A stretch of 63,110 bases of DNA, taken from positions 1 to 63,110 of the forward strand of contig NZ_JAPDPE010000013.1 of assembly GCF_026283955.1 (NCBI RefSeq), written 5' to 3'. This document shows, piece after piece, positions 52,132 through 60,554 of the stretch. The stretch is from Dyella silvatica (GTDB lineage Bacteria > Pseudomonadota > Gammaproteobacteria > Xanthomonadales > Rhodanobacteraceae). Each line of letters starts with the position of its first letter. The stretch's first letter is position 1. The notes below the pieces were generated by a model that saw only the letters and a program-made list of their open reading frames with translations, had not been told where the DNA came from and did not search any database. A program made the translations under genes and the position numbers.

Positions 52132-53301
52132 TCAAGCGCCGTGCGGCGCGGTGCTCGCCGTGGCGACGCTGGCTTCAGTGGCATGCACCGGCACACCAGG
52201 CTGGATTTTCTGCAGCCCCTCCACAATCACCTGGTCGCCGGGGGCGAGCCCGTCTTGCACCAGCCATTGATTGCCGAGCGTGTGACTGACGTGAACCTTG
52301 CGCTGTTCGGCCTTGTTGTCTTTGCCGATTACCATGGCAACCGCATCGCCTTTGGGGTCACGGGTGATGCCTTGCTGCGGCACCAGCAAGCCGCTCGGGT
52401 TGACGCCCTTGTCCAGCACCGCGCGCACATACATGCCCGGCAGCAGCAAACCGTCCGGGTTCGGCACCACGACACGTAGCGAAAAACTGCCGGTGCTTGG
52501 GTCCACCGTGACCTCGGCAAACTGCAAGCGGCCTTCATGGGCGTAGCTGCTGCCATCCTCCAGCATGATTTTCACCGGCGCGTCCTCGGTGGTCTTGAGC
52601 GCGCCATCAGCCAGCTGCCGCCGCAGTTGCAGCATTTCATTACTGGATTGGGTGATATCCACATACAGCGGGTCGATCTGCTGCACCGTGGCCAGGGCAT
52701 TGGCCTGATTCGCGGTCACCAGCGCGCCCTGGGTCACATTGGATTTGCCAATGCGGCCGCTGATCGGTGCAACGATGCGCGCGAAACCCAGCACGACCGA
52801 ACTGCTTTGCAGGGCTGCCTGCGCGGCAGCGACATCGGCCTCGGCCTGCTTCCAGGTGGCATGGACGTTGTCGTTGTCCTGTTTGCTGAGCACATGCGTC
52901 TTGACCAGTTCGGCTGAGCGCTGGGCATTCAGGCTGGTCGAGGCAAGCGCAGCCTGCGCCTTGGCCAGATTGGCCTTGGCGCTGCCGTATTCGGCGCGAT
53001 AAGTGGCGTCATCGATTTGATACAGCGGCTGCCCGGCTTGCACCAGGGCACCCTCGGTAAACAAACGCTGTTTGACGATGCCATTCACCTGCGGCCGCAC
53101 TTCGGCAATCAGATAAGCCGTGGTACGACCTGGCAGTTCCCGACGAATCGTGACCGGCTGCGGTTTCAGCGTGACAACAGTGACCTCGGCAGCCGCTTGT
53201 TCGGCCGCTGCCTCAGCCTGATGTTTGCAGCCACCGAGCACGGCCGCACTCAGCACAAAACCAGCCAGCATGAGCCAGCGTGAAAGTATGCGCACGTACA
53301 T
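52132..53301 (-). CDS. RND efflux periplasmic adaptor lipoprotein (AcrA/MexA-type)
   Basis: The ATG at 53301 is chosen for GAGG seven bases upstream and a lipoprotein signal MYVRILSRWLMLAGFVLSAAVLGGC (lipobox LGGC); the frame runs on to 53352. The body has the lipoyl half-motifs (EVRPQVNGIVKQRLFTEGALVQAGQPLYQIDDATYRAEY and IVAPISGRIGKSNVTQGALV), a coiled-coil hairpin between them, and the beta-barrel/MP domain (RVVVPNPDGLLLPGMYVRAVL, GNQWLVQDGLAPGDQVIVEGLQKIQPG). It would join the inner-membrane pump to an outer-membrane channel. The partner pump gene next downstream is broken, so the adaptor may now serve another pump or be unused. Confidence 0.93.
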   Translation of the reverse strand: MYVRILSRWLMLAGFVLSAAVLGGCKHQAEAAAEQAAAEVTVVTLKPQPVTIRRELPGRTTAYLIAEVRPQVNGIVKQRLFTEGALVQAGQPLYQIDDATYRAEYGSAKANLAKAQAALASTSLNAQRSAELVKTHVLSKQDNDNVHATWKQAEADVAAAQAALQSSSVVLGFARIVAPISGRIGKSNVTQGALVTANQANALATVQQIDPLYVDITQSSNEMLQLRRQLADGALKTTEDAPVKIMLEDGSSYAHEGRLQFAEVTVDPSTGSFSLRVVVPNPDGLLLPGMYVRAVLDKGVNPSGLLVPQQGITRDPKGDAVAMVIGKDNKAEQRKVHVSHTLGNQWLVQDGLAPGDQVIVEGLQKIQPGVPVHATEASVATASTAPHGA

Positions 53302-53327
53302 GTGCGACCTCTTGCCACGTAAAAAGT

Positions 53328-53339
53328 GAATGATCATTC
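53328..53339. promoter_or_regulatory. Palindromic operator candidate for the efflux operon
   Basis: GAATGATCATTC is a perfect 12-bp palindrome 27 bp before the adaptor start. It overlaps the proposed -10 hexamer. TetR-type repressors bind such short palindromes, and a tetR gene is in the same operon. Confidence 0.65.
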
Positions 53340-53365
53340 TCTTTTTACACACCCCCCAGCGTCAA
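53336..53365 (-). promoter_or_regulatory. Predicted promoter of the efflux operon
   Basis: On the minus strand TTGACG (53360-53365) is a good -35 element. GAGAAT (53336-53341) lies 18 bp on as the -10. The palindrome at 53328-53339 overlaps the -10, so repressor binding would block polymerase. Another inverted repeat, AGTGAC-AGAA-GTCACT, lies at 53365-53380. Confidence 0.55.
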
Positions 53366-53404
53366 GTGACAGAAGTCACTGCGCGATACCGGGTTAACCC
53401 CGAT

Positions 53405-53431
53405 TCAAACAAGCTGCCTCAAACAAGCTGC
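53405..53431. repeat. 13-bp tandem direct repeat
   Basis: TCAAACAAGCTGC occurs twice, at 53405-53417 and 53419-53431, one base apart, in the spacer between the efflux operon and asnB. It has no evident role. Confidence 0.6.
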
Positions 53432-53511
53432 GGTGCAGGAGCACCACCCGTGTCGCGACAAACCACACGACGCACTCCTGCAACCACAAAGACGACGGGC
53501 CCCAGCGGCGA

Positions 53512-55168
53512 TCAGGCCAGCGCTTGTTGATGCACGCCGCGAACCGAACGCCCTGAGGGGTCGGCCGCATTCGCAAAAGCCGGATCCCACGCAAGCGCGG
53601 CCGGTGACGAACAGGCAATCGACTTACCGCCCGGCACCGTGGCTGCACATGCTTCGCCGGGAAAGAATTTTTCGAAAATGCGCCGGTACAAATAAGCTTC
53701 TTTGGTGGCGGGGGTGTTAAAGGGATAACGCGTCGCGGCGGCGGCGAATTCGCGATCGCCAATGGATTGCTCCGCGTGGGCTTTCAAACCGTCGATCCAG
53801 CCGTAGCCGACGCCGTCGCTGAATTGCTCCTTTTGCCGCCACAGAATCGAATCGGGCAAGGCGCCGGCAAATGCCTCGCGCAACACGGCCTTTTCGATGC
53901 GCCCGTTGCCGGCCATTTTGTGCACGGCATCCATGCCCATCGCCACGTCCATGAATTCCAGATCGAGAAAAGGCACCCGTGCCTCGACCCCCCAGGCCAT
54001 CATCGCCTTGTTAGCACGCAGGCAATCGTAGCTATGCAAAGCATCGAGTTTGCGCACTGTTTCTTCGTGGAAGGCTTCAGCAGATGGCGCTTTATGGAAA
54101 TACAGATAACCACCGAAAATTTCGTCGGAGCCCTCGCCCGACAGGACCATTTTCACCCCCATTGCCTTGATCCGCCGGGCCAGCAAATACATCGGCGTCG
54201 CGGCGCGAATGGTGGTGACGTCATAGGTTTCGATATGCCGAATCACTTCAGGCAAGGCATCGAGCCCCTCCCAGAAGGTATAGACAAAACCGTGATGCAC
54301 GGTACCTAGCGCATCGGCAGCTACCTGGGCGGCAGCGAGATCCGGCGAGCCATCCAAACCGATGGCATAGGAATGCAGGCGCGGCCACCAGGCCTCGCTG
54401 CGATCGTCGTCCTCGATGCGCTCGCGGGCAAAATGCGCAGCGCAGGCTGCTACCAGTGATGAATCGAGCCCACCGGAAAGCAGTACACCGTAGGGCACAT
54501 CCGTCATCAATTGGCGATGCACAGCCTGTTCGAAGGCTTTGCGTAGGTCAGCCGGAGACACCGCATGACCCTTGGTCACGCCACGGCTTGTCGTAATAAC
54601 GGCGCAGCTGGCCATCGCTGCTGTCGTAAACATGGCCGGGCGGGAATGGCGCCAGGTCATGACAGATGCCGACCAGGGCTTTCATTTCCGAGGCGACGCA
54701 TAACCGCCCTTGCCCATCGTGTCCCCAGTACAGCGGGCAAACCCCGATCGGATCACGTGCGATCACATAGCGCTGCGCCTCGCCATCCCACAAGGCAAAC
54801 GCAAAAATGCCATTGAGCTTGTGCAGAAAATCCACCCCTTGCTCACGGTATAGCGCATTGATCACTTCGCAGTCCGAGCCGGTGGTGAAGTCGTAATCGC
54901 TGATGGCGCGCAGCTCGCGGTGATTGTAGATCTCGCCATTGACCGCCAGAGCCAGCGCGCCATCGCGTGAGCGCAGCGGTTGCGCACCGCTGGCTGGATC
55001 GACAATCGCCAACCGCTCGTGCACCAGGATCACCCCGGCATCGACAAAGACACCGCTCCAGTCCGGCCCACGGTGACGCTGACGTTGCGACAACTCCAGT
55101 GCTTGCTGACGCAAGCCGGCTAGATCATCGCCCGGTTGCAGATCGAACATTCCGAATATCGAACACAT
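53512..55168 (-). pseudogene. asnB: Glutamine-hydrolysing asparagine synthetase, frameshifted
   Basis: The frame from the ATG at 55168 (MCSIFGMFDLQ, with the catalytic Cys2) holds a complete glutamine amidotransferase domain (RHRGPDWSG, LAVNGEIYNH, GVDFLHKLNGIFAFALWD). Near 54590 it runs out of phase after YYDKPWRD. The synthetase domain continues in another frame with KGHAVSPADLRKAFEQAVHRQLMTDVPYGVLLSGGLDSSLVAA (PP-loop SGGLDSS). Its conserved GEGSDEIFGGYLYFHKAP and WGVEARVPFLDLEFMD segments follow. E. coli AsnB has about four more residues at the join, which fits an 11-nt deletion. The gene makes asparagine from aspartate, glutamine and ATP. A full attenuator lies upstream, so the gene was certainly functional in the recent past, and a sequencing artefact cannot be excluded. 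Confidence 0.88.
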
Positions 55169-55240
55169 GGCCTTATTCCTCGTCGTTAGTTGAAAAACGC
55201 TGGGCAAACCCGGATGTGAAAACGATGACTCCAAAACGAC

Positions 55241-55266
55241 GAAGGCCCGCTCAGTGGCGGGCCTTC
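55241..55266 (-). terminator. Attenuator terminator ahead of asnB
   Basis: A perfect 10-bp GC-rich stem (GAAGGCCCGC, 6-nt loop, GCGGGCCTTC) is followed on the minus strand by TCGTCGTTTTGG. It sits 72 bp before the asnB start and 27 bp after the leader-peptide stop, the usual place of an attenuator terminator. Confidence 0.85.
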
Positions 55267-55310
55267 GTTGCGTATGTGTGTTGAATCTGGTGTCTACGCG
55301 ACGGCCCACC
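55256..55310 (-). promoter_or_regulatory. Antiterminator pairing of the asnB attenuator
   Basis: On the minus strand GGTGGGCC (55303-55310), which overlaps the last leader codons, can pair over all eight bases (one G-U) with GGCCCGCC (55256-55263), the 5' arm of the terminator. A ribosome stalled on the Asn codons at 55324-55350 would leave GGTGGGCC free to make this structure. One that reaches the stop codon would cover it and allow the terminator to form. Confidence 0.7.
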
Positions 55311-55419
55311 TGTTTGAGCAGGGGTTGTTATTGCCGCGATTATTATTGTTACGCGCGAACGCAGGACGGAGACCGTCGATGCGGTAGGTAAGGGAAGCCT
55401 TGGCGTGGGCACTAGACAT
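55294..55419 (-). CDS. Asparagine-rich attenuator leader peptide
   Basis: The ORF has 41 codons, starting at the ATG at 55419 and ending in TAG at 55294-55296. It encodes the run NNNNRGNNN plus one further Asn before RWAVA, eight Asn codons in total, seven of them within nine codons. Asn makes up one residue in five, far above chance for a GC-rich genome. It lies just upstream of a terminator and asnB. No Shine-Dalgarno sequence is visible. A promoter pair (55426-55454) would place the transcript start at or next to the ATG, so it may be leaderless. The expected role is to sense charged tRNA(Asn) by ribosome stalling. Confidence 0.8.
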   Translation of the reverse strand: MSSAHAKASLTYRIDGLRPAFARNNNNRGNNNPCSNRWAVA

Positions 55420-55425
55420 GCGGCG

Positions 55426-55454
55426 AATAAAGCACGACCAGGCAAGCCGTGCAA
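55426..55454 (-). promoter_or_regulatory. Predicted promoter of the asnB leader
   Basis: TTGCAC (-35, 55449-55454) and TTTATT (-10, 55426-55431) on the minus strand are separated by 17 bp. The transcript would begin at about 55419, the first base of the leader ATG. Confidence 0.55.
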
Positions 55455-55553
55455 GCGAAATTTTTGCTACACCTGCCCCGGGTTTGATGACACTGCCGGT
55501 TAAGCCAACCCACGCGCCTTGATGGTGATGCCTTAGCGCCTGTCCAGGCTCTC

Positions 55554-57332
55554 CTAGACTGGCTCGATATGCCGCAACAGCAGGCGCGGGGTTTCACGTC
55601 CCTGCCAATCGTTAATGACCAACTCGTAAGCTGCCCGCAAGCTGGCCGGCGGCGGCTGGCCTTCGTAGGCGTTGAACATCACCGCATCGTGCAAGCTGCC
55701 ATCGCGGGGGTCGCGCAAGCTCAGGCGCAGGTGACGCTCGCCCATGACCTTCCAGCTTGCGCATTCGAATTGATTGTCGAACAGCGGCTCGGGAAACGCC
55801 TGCCCCCATGGCCCGGCATAACGCAGCTGCCGGGCCAGCTCCAGGGTGGCCGAGCCCGGCGGTAATTCACCATCGGTAAGCAGCACCGCCTGCAAGCGAT
55901 CGTCGTCGATCAGCTCTCGCGCAACGCTGTCGAAGGCGGCGGCGAATTGTGGATAGTCCGCCGCTTTGAGGCTGAGTCCAGCGGCCATCGCATGACCGCC
56001 GAAACGCTCGATCAAACCGGGGTGGCGCGCATCGATAACCGCCAAGGCATCGCGCAGATGGAAGCCGCTGATCGATCGCCCAGAGCCGCGCAGCTCATCG
56101 GTGTTGTCCTCGCTGGCCGGAGCGAACGCGATCACCGGACGATGCAGCCGCTCCTTTAATTTCGAGGCGACCAGACCCACCACGCCGGCATGCCAACTGG
56201 GCTCGTATAAGGCGACCCCGACTGCGTCGGTATGTGCCGCGCGAGCGACCATCACTTCGGCCTCAGCCACCATCGAGGCTTGCAGGTCGCGGCGCTCCTG
56301 ATTGATCGAGCTAAGCAATTCGGCGTAATGGCGAGCCTGGCCGCGATCGTCGGTCAGCAGGCACTCCACTCCCAGACGCATATCTTCCAGGCGCCCTGCC
56401 GCATTCAAGCGCGGACCGACGGCAAAGCCCAGGTCACTCGGACACAACGTGGCCATGCTGCGTTGGCTGGCTTCGACCAGGGCGACGATGCCGGCGCAGC
56501 CACGACCGCTGCGCAAACGCTTCATGCCGGCTTCGACCAGGACGCGATTATTGAAATCCAGCGGCACCAGGTCGGCCACCGTCCCCAACGCCACCAGATC
56601 CAGCAACGAAGACAGATCCGGCTCGGCCCCCTGGGCGAAAGCGTTTTGCTCGCGCAACTGCGCACGCAAAGCGAGCAACAGATAGAACATCACTCCGACC
56701 CCGGCCAGCGCCTTGCTCGGGAAGGCGTGATTCAAGCGCGCGTCTTGCGCACAACGATCACAAAGCGGGCTTGCATGCACGCACTTGTCGATGCTCACCA
56801 CATTCGGATTGACCATGGCATCGGCCGCAGGCAATTGCTCACCGGGCAAATGATGATCGGTGACGATGACCCGAATACCCAGGGCCTGCGCCGCGGCGAC
56901 CCCAGCCACGCTGGCGACGCCGTTATCGACGGTAATGATGAGTTGTGGCCGCGGCTGCAGCGACTCGACAAAGGCGGTGCTCAAGCCATAACCGTGGACG
57001 AAGCGATTCGGAATGGCGTAGTCGATGTGCTTGGCACCGAGCATGCGCAAGCCACGTACCGCCACGGCCGTACCGGTGGCGCCATCGCAGTCGTAGTCGC
57101 CGGCAATCAGAATCGACCAGTGATTGCTTATTGCCTCTAGCAGCAAGCTGACTGCGCGCTGCACGCCGCCCAATTGCTGCGGGGATAACAGGCGTGTCAG
57201 GCGATGCTCGGCCTGTTCCGGCGTAAGCACGCCGCGGGCAGCATAGATCTGCTGCAACACCGGATGCACCGTGTCGCCCCAGCCGGTCGGCACGCCTTGG
57301 GCCTGGCGTCGGCGCAAGCTGGGACGGCTCAT
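55554..57332 (-). CDS. recJ: Single-stranded-DNA-specific exonuclease RecJ
   Basis: The ATG at 57332 is chosen for AGGAG six bases upstream and an ATGA overlap with the rpfE-like gene (frame open to 57464). The protein of about 592 residues has the DHH core (AGDYDCDGATGTAVAVRGL, IITVDNGVASV, IVTDHHLPGE) with the metal-binding Asp and His residues. The DHHA1 domain (SGRSISGFHLRDALAVIDARHPGLIERFGGHAMAAGLSL) and a C-terminal OB-like domain follow. RecJ degrades single-stranded DNA 5' to 3' in recombination and mismatch repair. It is coupled to the upstream gene, as in Xanthomonas. Confidence 0.95.
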   Translation of the reverse strand: MSRPSLRRRQAQGVPTGWGDTVHPVLQQIYAARGVLTPEQAEHRLTRLLSPQQLGGVQRAVSLLLEAISNHWSILIAGDYDCDGATGTAVAVRGLRMLGAKHIDYAIPNRFVHGYGLSTAFVESLQPRPQLIITVDNGVASVAGVAAAQALGIRVIVTDHHLPGEQLPAADAMVNPNVVSIDKCVHASPLCDRCAQDARLNHAFPSKALAGVGVMFYLLLALRAQLREQNAFAQGAEPDLSSLLDLVALGTVADLVPLDFNNRVLVEAGMKRLRSGRGCAGIVALVEASQRSMATLCPSDLGFAVGPRLNAAGRLEDMRLGVECLLTDDRGQARHYAELLSSINQERRDLQASMVAEAEVMVARAAHTDAVGVALYEPSWHAGVVGLVASKLKERLHRPVIAFAPASEDNTDELRGSGRSISGFHLRDALAVIDARHPGLIERFGGHAMAAGLSLKAADYPQFAAAFDSVARELIDDDRLQAVLLTDGELPPGSATLELARQLRYAGPWGQAFPEPLFDNQFECASWKVMGERHLRLSLRDPRDGSLHDAVMFNAYEGQPPPASLRAAYELVINDWQGRETPRLLLRHIEPV

Positions 57333-58264
57333 GCTGCGCTCCTGTTCGATGACGCTCTGCGCCACAAGCGCAGGCGATGCCAAGGCCGGTGCAGCCAGCG
57401 TTCGCCACTGGCAAAGGCAAGCAGCAACGGCTGCCGCTGGGCCAAAGCCTGCAAGCTTGGCCACCAGGTCGCGGCAATGGTTTCGGCAGGCAGGTCTTGC
57501 AGGTCGATCAGCTCGCCTGCCGCAGCCGCAGCCACGGATGCCAACGAACGCGGTCGCATGGTCAAGCCGGCCTGCCGGGCCAGTGCGCCTAGTAACAAGT
57601 CGTCGCCGACCACGCCGCTTAACGCGCTGCTGACACGATCAGGTAAACGCCCACCACCCCATAGCCAGAGATGATTGACCGGCGGCAGCCCACGCTCGCG
57701 CCGCGCCGCATTGACGGGATGTTGATGCAGCAGCACTTGCACTTCATTGATCAATACCCGCCAGCGGCGGCCCTCATCGCCTTGCGGCAAATGCTGAAAC
57801 AAATCCTCGCCCAAGGCTTGTTCCGGCGAAGCGAAAACAGGCAACGCGGTTTCCAGCGGCAAGCGCAGATGCCAGCGATCCGCCGACGAGACCGCCAAGC
57901 TCATGCCGGCCTCGCTGAACACAGGCAGCAATGGCTGAGCCAGGGCCTGAGCCTCCTCCATGCTGAGTTCCAGCTGGCCGCAGGCAAGCAAGCGCACGCC
58001 ATTGAGATCAGGCTGGACCCAGGCTGGGTCGGCGCATAACCAAGTCGCGCCGGCGGCATCGCCCGCCAGCAAGTCACGGGTCAACGCCGCCGCAGGCAAC
58101 CCCTCGGGTGCAACGAAGTGACTTGCCAAGCCGGCGAGATAACCCGTAGCGCCCTGCTCAAGCCTGTCGGCACGCAGCAGCCACGAACGCAGCGGATGCC
58201 CAGGCTGGAAACGCGGCAAATCCGGTAGCCACAGTTCAAGCGGATGAGACGATGGCTTATGCAT
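57329..58264 (-). CDS. rpfE: RpfE-like / phosphoglycerate-mutase-annotated protein
   Basis: The protein has 311 residues, without signal or membrane segments. It carries the conserved segments LLACGQLELSMEEAQALAQPLLP, SADRWHLRLP, EDLFQHLPQGDEGRRWRVLINEVQVLLHQHPVN and GLPPVNHLWLWGGGRLPD. The last of these is diagnostic of a family found next to recJ in Xanthomonadales, where the gene in the rpf region is called rpfE; it is also annotated as a phosphoglycerate mutase. Its enzymatic reaction is not established. It overlaps recJ by four bases. The gene symbol rests on synteny plus recalled family motifs. Confidence 0.75.
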   Translation of the reverse strand: MHKPSSHPLELWLPDLPRFQPGHPLRSWLLRADRLEQGATGYLAGLASHFVAPEGLPAAALTRDLLAGDAAGATWLCADPAWVQPDLNGVRLLACGQLELSMEEAQALAQPLLPVFSEAGMSLAVSSADRWHLRLPLETALPVFASPEQALGEDLFQHLPQGDEGRRWRVLINEVQVLLHQHPVNAARRERGLPPVNHLWLWGGGRLPDRVSSALSGVVGDDLLLGALARQAGLTMRPRSLASVAAAAAGELIDLQDLPAETIAATWWPSLQALAQRQPLLLAFASGERWLHRPWHRLRLWRRASSNRSAA

Positions 58265-58348
58265 GTATCAGCGCCTGCTCAATACGGTAGAAGCGCAGCG
58301 AGGTGCGCGAATCCAGCTCGCCGTTGATCGGCTGCGTAAAGCGCAGTT

Positions 58349-60331
58349 CTACAAGGTGGCATAAAGCTCCAGCCACTCCGCCTCCAGGGTTTCTTTCTCG
58401 CCACGAAGTTCGGTTTGTCGCTTGCCCAGGCGCAGCATCTCGGCGGTTGGGCCGTTATAGGTGTTTGGATCGGCGAGTTGTTTTTCCAGCGTGGCGAGTT
58501 CGCCGTCGATGGCGCTCATCCGCGTTTCAAGCTTTTTTACCCGCTGGCGTGAGGCCTTTTCGCCCTCGCGCTGGGCTGCGGCGAGCCGGCGACGCTCTTC
58601 CGGCGACTCGACCTGCACCACCGGCTTGCTCTCTTTCGCCTCGCCCTGCGCGGCCGCCAGCTTGGCTTTTTTGTCGGCCTTCTTATTGGCCGAACCACGG
58701 CTACGCAACCAGCGCGCGTAGTCGTCCAGATCGCCATCGAAACTCTCGACCTTGCTATCGGCAACCCGCACAAAGCTGTCGCAGACCAGGCCAAGCAAAT
58801 GACGATCATGCGAGACCAGCACCAGGGCGCCATCGAATTCGGCCAGGGCATCGGCCAAGGCCTCGCGCATGTCCAGATCCAGATGGTTGGTCGGCTCATC
58901 GAGCAGCAGCAGGTTCGGCTTGTCCCAGGCGATCAGGGCCAGTGCCAACCGCGCCCGCTCGCCGCCAGAGAAACCATCGACCGATTCAAAGGCGCGATCG
59001 CCGGCAAAATTCCAGGTGCCGAGAAAGTCGCGCATCGATTGCGCACTGGCACCGGGGGCTTTGTCTTGCAGGTGATCGAACGGACTGGCGCCCTCACGCA
59101 GGCTTTCGACGGTGTGCTGGGCGAAGTAGCCGATCTTTAGATCTTTGTGCGCCTTGCGCTCGCCACCTAGCGGGGTCAATTCGCCGACCAGGGTCTTGAC
59201 CAAGGTCGATTTACCGGCGCCGTTGGGGCCAAGCAGGCCAATACGCTCACCCGCCTCAAGCCGAAACCGCACATCGTCCAGGATCACCAAGGCATCCCCG
59301 GAGGCGTTCGCCGCATGCGCAGTGACAGGCGCAGCGTCATCGTAAGGGTCTTCACTGGCGGCCGGATAACCTGCCACGACCTCTTCCAGCTGCAGCATGG
59401 AATCAGGCAGGCGATCGGGCACGGCAAACTGAAAGCGGAACGCGCGCTCGGCACGCACCGCTTCGGTGCCGGCCAGTTTCTCCAGCCGCTTGACCCGCGA
59501 CTGTGCCTGCTTGGCCTTGCTCGCCTTGGCTTTGAAGCGATCGACAAACGACTGCAAATGCGCGCGCTCAGCCTGCTCCCGCTCATGCGCAATCTGCTGT
59601 TGCCGCAACTGCTCGGCGCGCAGGCGCTCGAACGCGCTGTAATTGCCGGTATAGAGCTTGCCGCGCCCATCATTGAGATGCAGCGTGTGTGAAATCACCC
59701 CGTCGAGAAATTCGCGATCGTGCGAAATCACCAGCAGGGTGCCCTGGTAGCGACGCAGCCATTCCTCCAGCCACAGCACCGCATCGAGATCCAGATGGTT
59801 GGTCGGCTCATCCAGCAACAGCAGTTCGGATGGCGCCATCAGCGCCCGGGCCAGGTTGAGACGTACCCGCCAACCGCCGGAGAACTCCTGCACCGCACGT
59901 TCATGCGTATCCGGCGAAAAGCCCAAACCATGCAGCAGCCGGCCGGCGCGGGCCCGCGCGTCGTAACCGTGCAGTTCTTCGATGCGGTGATGAGCCCGCG
60001 CCATGGCCTCGGTATCGCCACGGGCCTGGGCATCGTTCTCATCGCGCAGGGCGATGGCCAGCTCTTCGTCGCCGCCCATCACATAATCGATGGCCGGATC
60101 GGGCAAGGCTGGGGTTTCCTGGGCCACCGTGGCCAGCCGCAGCTTGGCGGGCATGTCCAGGTCGCCGGCATCGGATTCGAGCTTGCCCTGCAAGGCGGCG
60201 AACAAACTGGATTTGCCGCAGCCGTTACGGCCGACCACGCCCAGTCGCCAACCGCTCTGGATCACCAGATCGATGTCGGAAAGCAGCAGGCGGCTGCCAC
60301 GGCGCAAGGCGAAATGTCGAAAAGCAATCAT
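58349..60331 (-). CDS. yheS: ABC-F ATPase, YheS type
   Basis: The protein of 660 residues has two ABC domains. The first has Walker A GRNGCGKSS and signature FSGGWRVRLNLARALM with LLLLDEPTNHLDLDAVLWLEEWL. The second has GPNGAGKSTLVKTLVGEL and FSGGERARLALALIAW with LLLLDEPTNHLDLDM. An interdomain linker (KAKASKAKQAQSRVKRLEKL) and a C-terminal coiled coil (about residues 590-655) complete the ABC-F layout without membrane segments. Such proteins act on the ribosome as translation factors. The N-terminus (RRGSRLLLSDIDLVIQSGWRLGVVGRNGCGKSS) matches YheS rather than Uup. The gene stands alone. Confidence 0.92.
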   Translation of the reverse strand: MIAFRHFALRRGSRLLLSDIDLVIQSGWRLGVVGRNGCGKSSLFAALQGKLESDAGDLDMPAKLRLATVAQETPALPDPAIDYVMGGDEELAIALRDENDAQARGDTEAMARAHHRIEELHGYDARARAGRLLHGLGFSPDTHERAVQEFSGGWRVRLNLARALMAPSELLLLDEPTNHLDLDAVLWLEEWLRRYQGTLLVISHDREFLDGVISHTLHLNDGRGKLYTGNYSAFERLRAEQLRQQQIAHEREQAERAHLQSFVDRFKAKASKAKQAQSRVKRLEKLAGTEAVRAERAFRFQFAVPDRLPDSMLQLEEVVAGYPAASEDPYDDAAPVTAHAANASGDALVILDDVRFRLEAGERIGLLGPNGAGKSTLVKTLVGELTPLGGERKAHKDLKIGYFAQHTVESLREGASPFDHLQDKAPGASAQSMRDFLGTWNFAGDRAFESVDGFSGGERARLALALIAWDKPNLLLLDEPTNHLDLDMREALADALAEFDGALVLVSHDRHLLGLVCDSFVRVADSKVESFDGDLDDYARWLRSRGSANKKADKKAKLAAAQGEAKESKPVVQVESPEERRRLAAAQREGEKASRQRVKKLETRMSAIDGELATLEKQLADPNTYNGPTAEMLRLGKRQTELRGEKETLEAEWLELYATL

Positions 60332-60554
60332 GTGAGCAACGTATCCGGACGGATTCTAAGGAGGGCAGCCTGCTGCCCGCAGCCGCACATCATACCGGCT
60401 GCGAAAGCCCATCCCGAATGCCGACCCCATCGCAATCGCCGCAGCTCGTCGTGGCTAAGCCCAAATACTTCTGTTACAACGGCGCCGCATCGCTAGTTAT
60501 GCGGCAAGTTATACGATGTGTTGTGGCGAGCAGCTTCGGGGGCTTAGGGGACTT

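Noticed and set aside
55251-55454. Longer 67-codon minus-strand ORF over the asnB leader
   Set aside because: It lies in a different frame, lacks Asn enrichment and crosses the terminator hairpin; the 41-codon Asn-rich frame explains the region better.
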